A stretch of 64,000 bases of DNA from Cryobacterium zongtaii (GTDB lineage: Bacteria; Actinomycetota; Actinomycetes; Actinomycetales; Microbacteriaceae), in NCBI RefSeq assembly GCF_002909375.1, contig NZ_PPXD01000007.1, forward strand, positions 310,001 to 374,000. The letters are read 5' to 3'. Positions 63,616 through 64,000 of this stretch are shown here, piece after piece; the first letter of the stretch is position 1, and every line of letters begins with the position of its first letter. Both the position numbers and the translations under genes were made by a program. A model generated the notes under the pieces. It did no database searches and had not been told where the DNA came from. It was given only the letters and a program-made list of their open reading frames with translations.

Positions 63616-64000
63616 TTACGCGGACTTCTCCTCGCGCCGAGCCGAGTGCAGCACGATGGTGGGAGCCGCGTTCTCGAGGACCGATTCGCGGGTGACCACG
63701 ACGCGGGCGACATCCGTGGCAGACGGTACCTCGAACATGATCGGTCCGAGCACCTCCTCCATGATGGCGCGGAGGCCTCTGGCACCGGTCTTGCGCAGGA
63801 CCGCGAGGTCGGCGATGGCCTCGAGCGCGGGCTGTTCGAAGTCCAGTTCCACACCGTCGAGCTCGAACATGCGCTGGTACTGGCGCACCAGGGCGTTCTT
63901 GGGCACCGTGAGGATCTGCATCAGGGCGACCTGGTCGAGTTGGGTGACCGTGGTCACCACGGGCAGCCGGCCGATGAATTCGGGGATCAGCCCGAACTTG
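63616..64000 (-). CDS. clpX: ATP-dependent Clp protease ATP-binding subunit ClpX, C-terminal part
   Basis: This is the C-terminal ~127 residues of ClpX; the start lies beyond the window. It reads [18 protein letters not shown], then [46 protein letters not shown] (sensor-2 region with the conserved Arg of GARGLR) and [21 protein letters not shown]. ClpX unfolds substrates and feeds them to ClpP. The AAA+ Walker motifs and zinc-binding domain are outside the window. Stop TAA at 63616-63618. Confidence 0.95.
   Translation of the reverse strand, partial: KFGLIPEFIGRLPVVTTVTQLDQVALMQILTVPKNALVRQYQRMFELDGVELDFEQPALEAIADLAVLRKTGARGLRAIMEEVLGPIMFEVPSATDVARVVVTRESVLENAAPTIVLHSARREEKSA

Overview
The window is high-GC DNA with closely packed genes, many 4-bp ATGA/GTGA start-stop overlaps and frequent GTG starts. 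Its gene order is typical of Actinobacteria: clpX, valS, ileS-folC-DUF4233-ndk, rne, rplU-rpmA-obg-proB-proA-nadD-rsfS. An ileS T-box leader, a 13E12/DUF222-HNH protein, the TMEM175, DUF2236 and DUF4031 families and SipW-type secretion all fit Micrococcales, most likely family Microbacteriaceae (a Cryobacterium-like genome). That placement is inferred from gene content, not from a search.

Layout: 1-4.9 kb holds membrane and small-molecule genes (AlkZ-like end, FUSC exporter, TMEM175-type channel, YceI, DUF2236 oxygenase, HTH protein). 5-11.3 kb is a minus-strand treX/glgX-treY-treZ operon that converts glycogen or maltodextrin to trehalose. 11.4-17.2 kb holds an LLM flavin oxidoreductase, a FAD-linked oxidase, an ABC-F protein and small proteins (YchJ, SOUL, YjdM). 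17.4-18.9 kb is a PspA envelope-stress operon preceded by a 20-codon leader ORF. 19-26.1 kb is the rplU-rpmA-obg-proB-proA-(small membrane protein)-nadD-(repeat protein)-rsfS-tRNA-Ala run. 26.3-30 kb inserts DUF4031 and a YcgR/YcgQ-like permease operon. 30-39.5 kb is rne, a VKOR-family gene, ndk, DUF4233, folC and ileS with its T-box. 39.5-45.5 kb is a TetR regulator divergent from a peptide/nickel-type ABC importer. 45.6-50.4 kb carries a polytopic membrane protein, three overlapping membrane-anchored unknowns and an HNH protein. 50.5-54.1 kb is a SipW/TasA-like secretion pair. 54.5-57.8 kb is valS, a GNAT acetyltransferase and a small acidic protein. 57.8-61.4 kb is a methyltransferase/AMP-ligase/divergent-thiolase cluster, followed by an M3 peptidase and the C-terminal part of clpX.

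The most unusual locus is 50479-54066. A SipW-like signal peptidase is fused to seven Ig-like repeats, and the junction carries the same AAFS-x-ST...SW signature as the cleavage region of the neighbouring TasA-like protein, so the enzyme may release its own C-terminal repeat domain. Other points worth checking are an array of hairpins in the rne 5' leader, matching TATGC-N4-GCATA palindromes upstream of yceI and the LLM oxidoreductase, a thiolase homologue lacking two catalytic residues, and a recurring -10-like hexamer exactly 12 nt before start codons that suggests leaderless transcripts.
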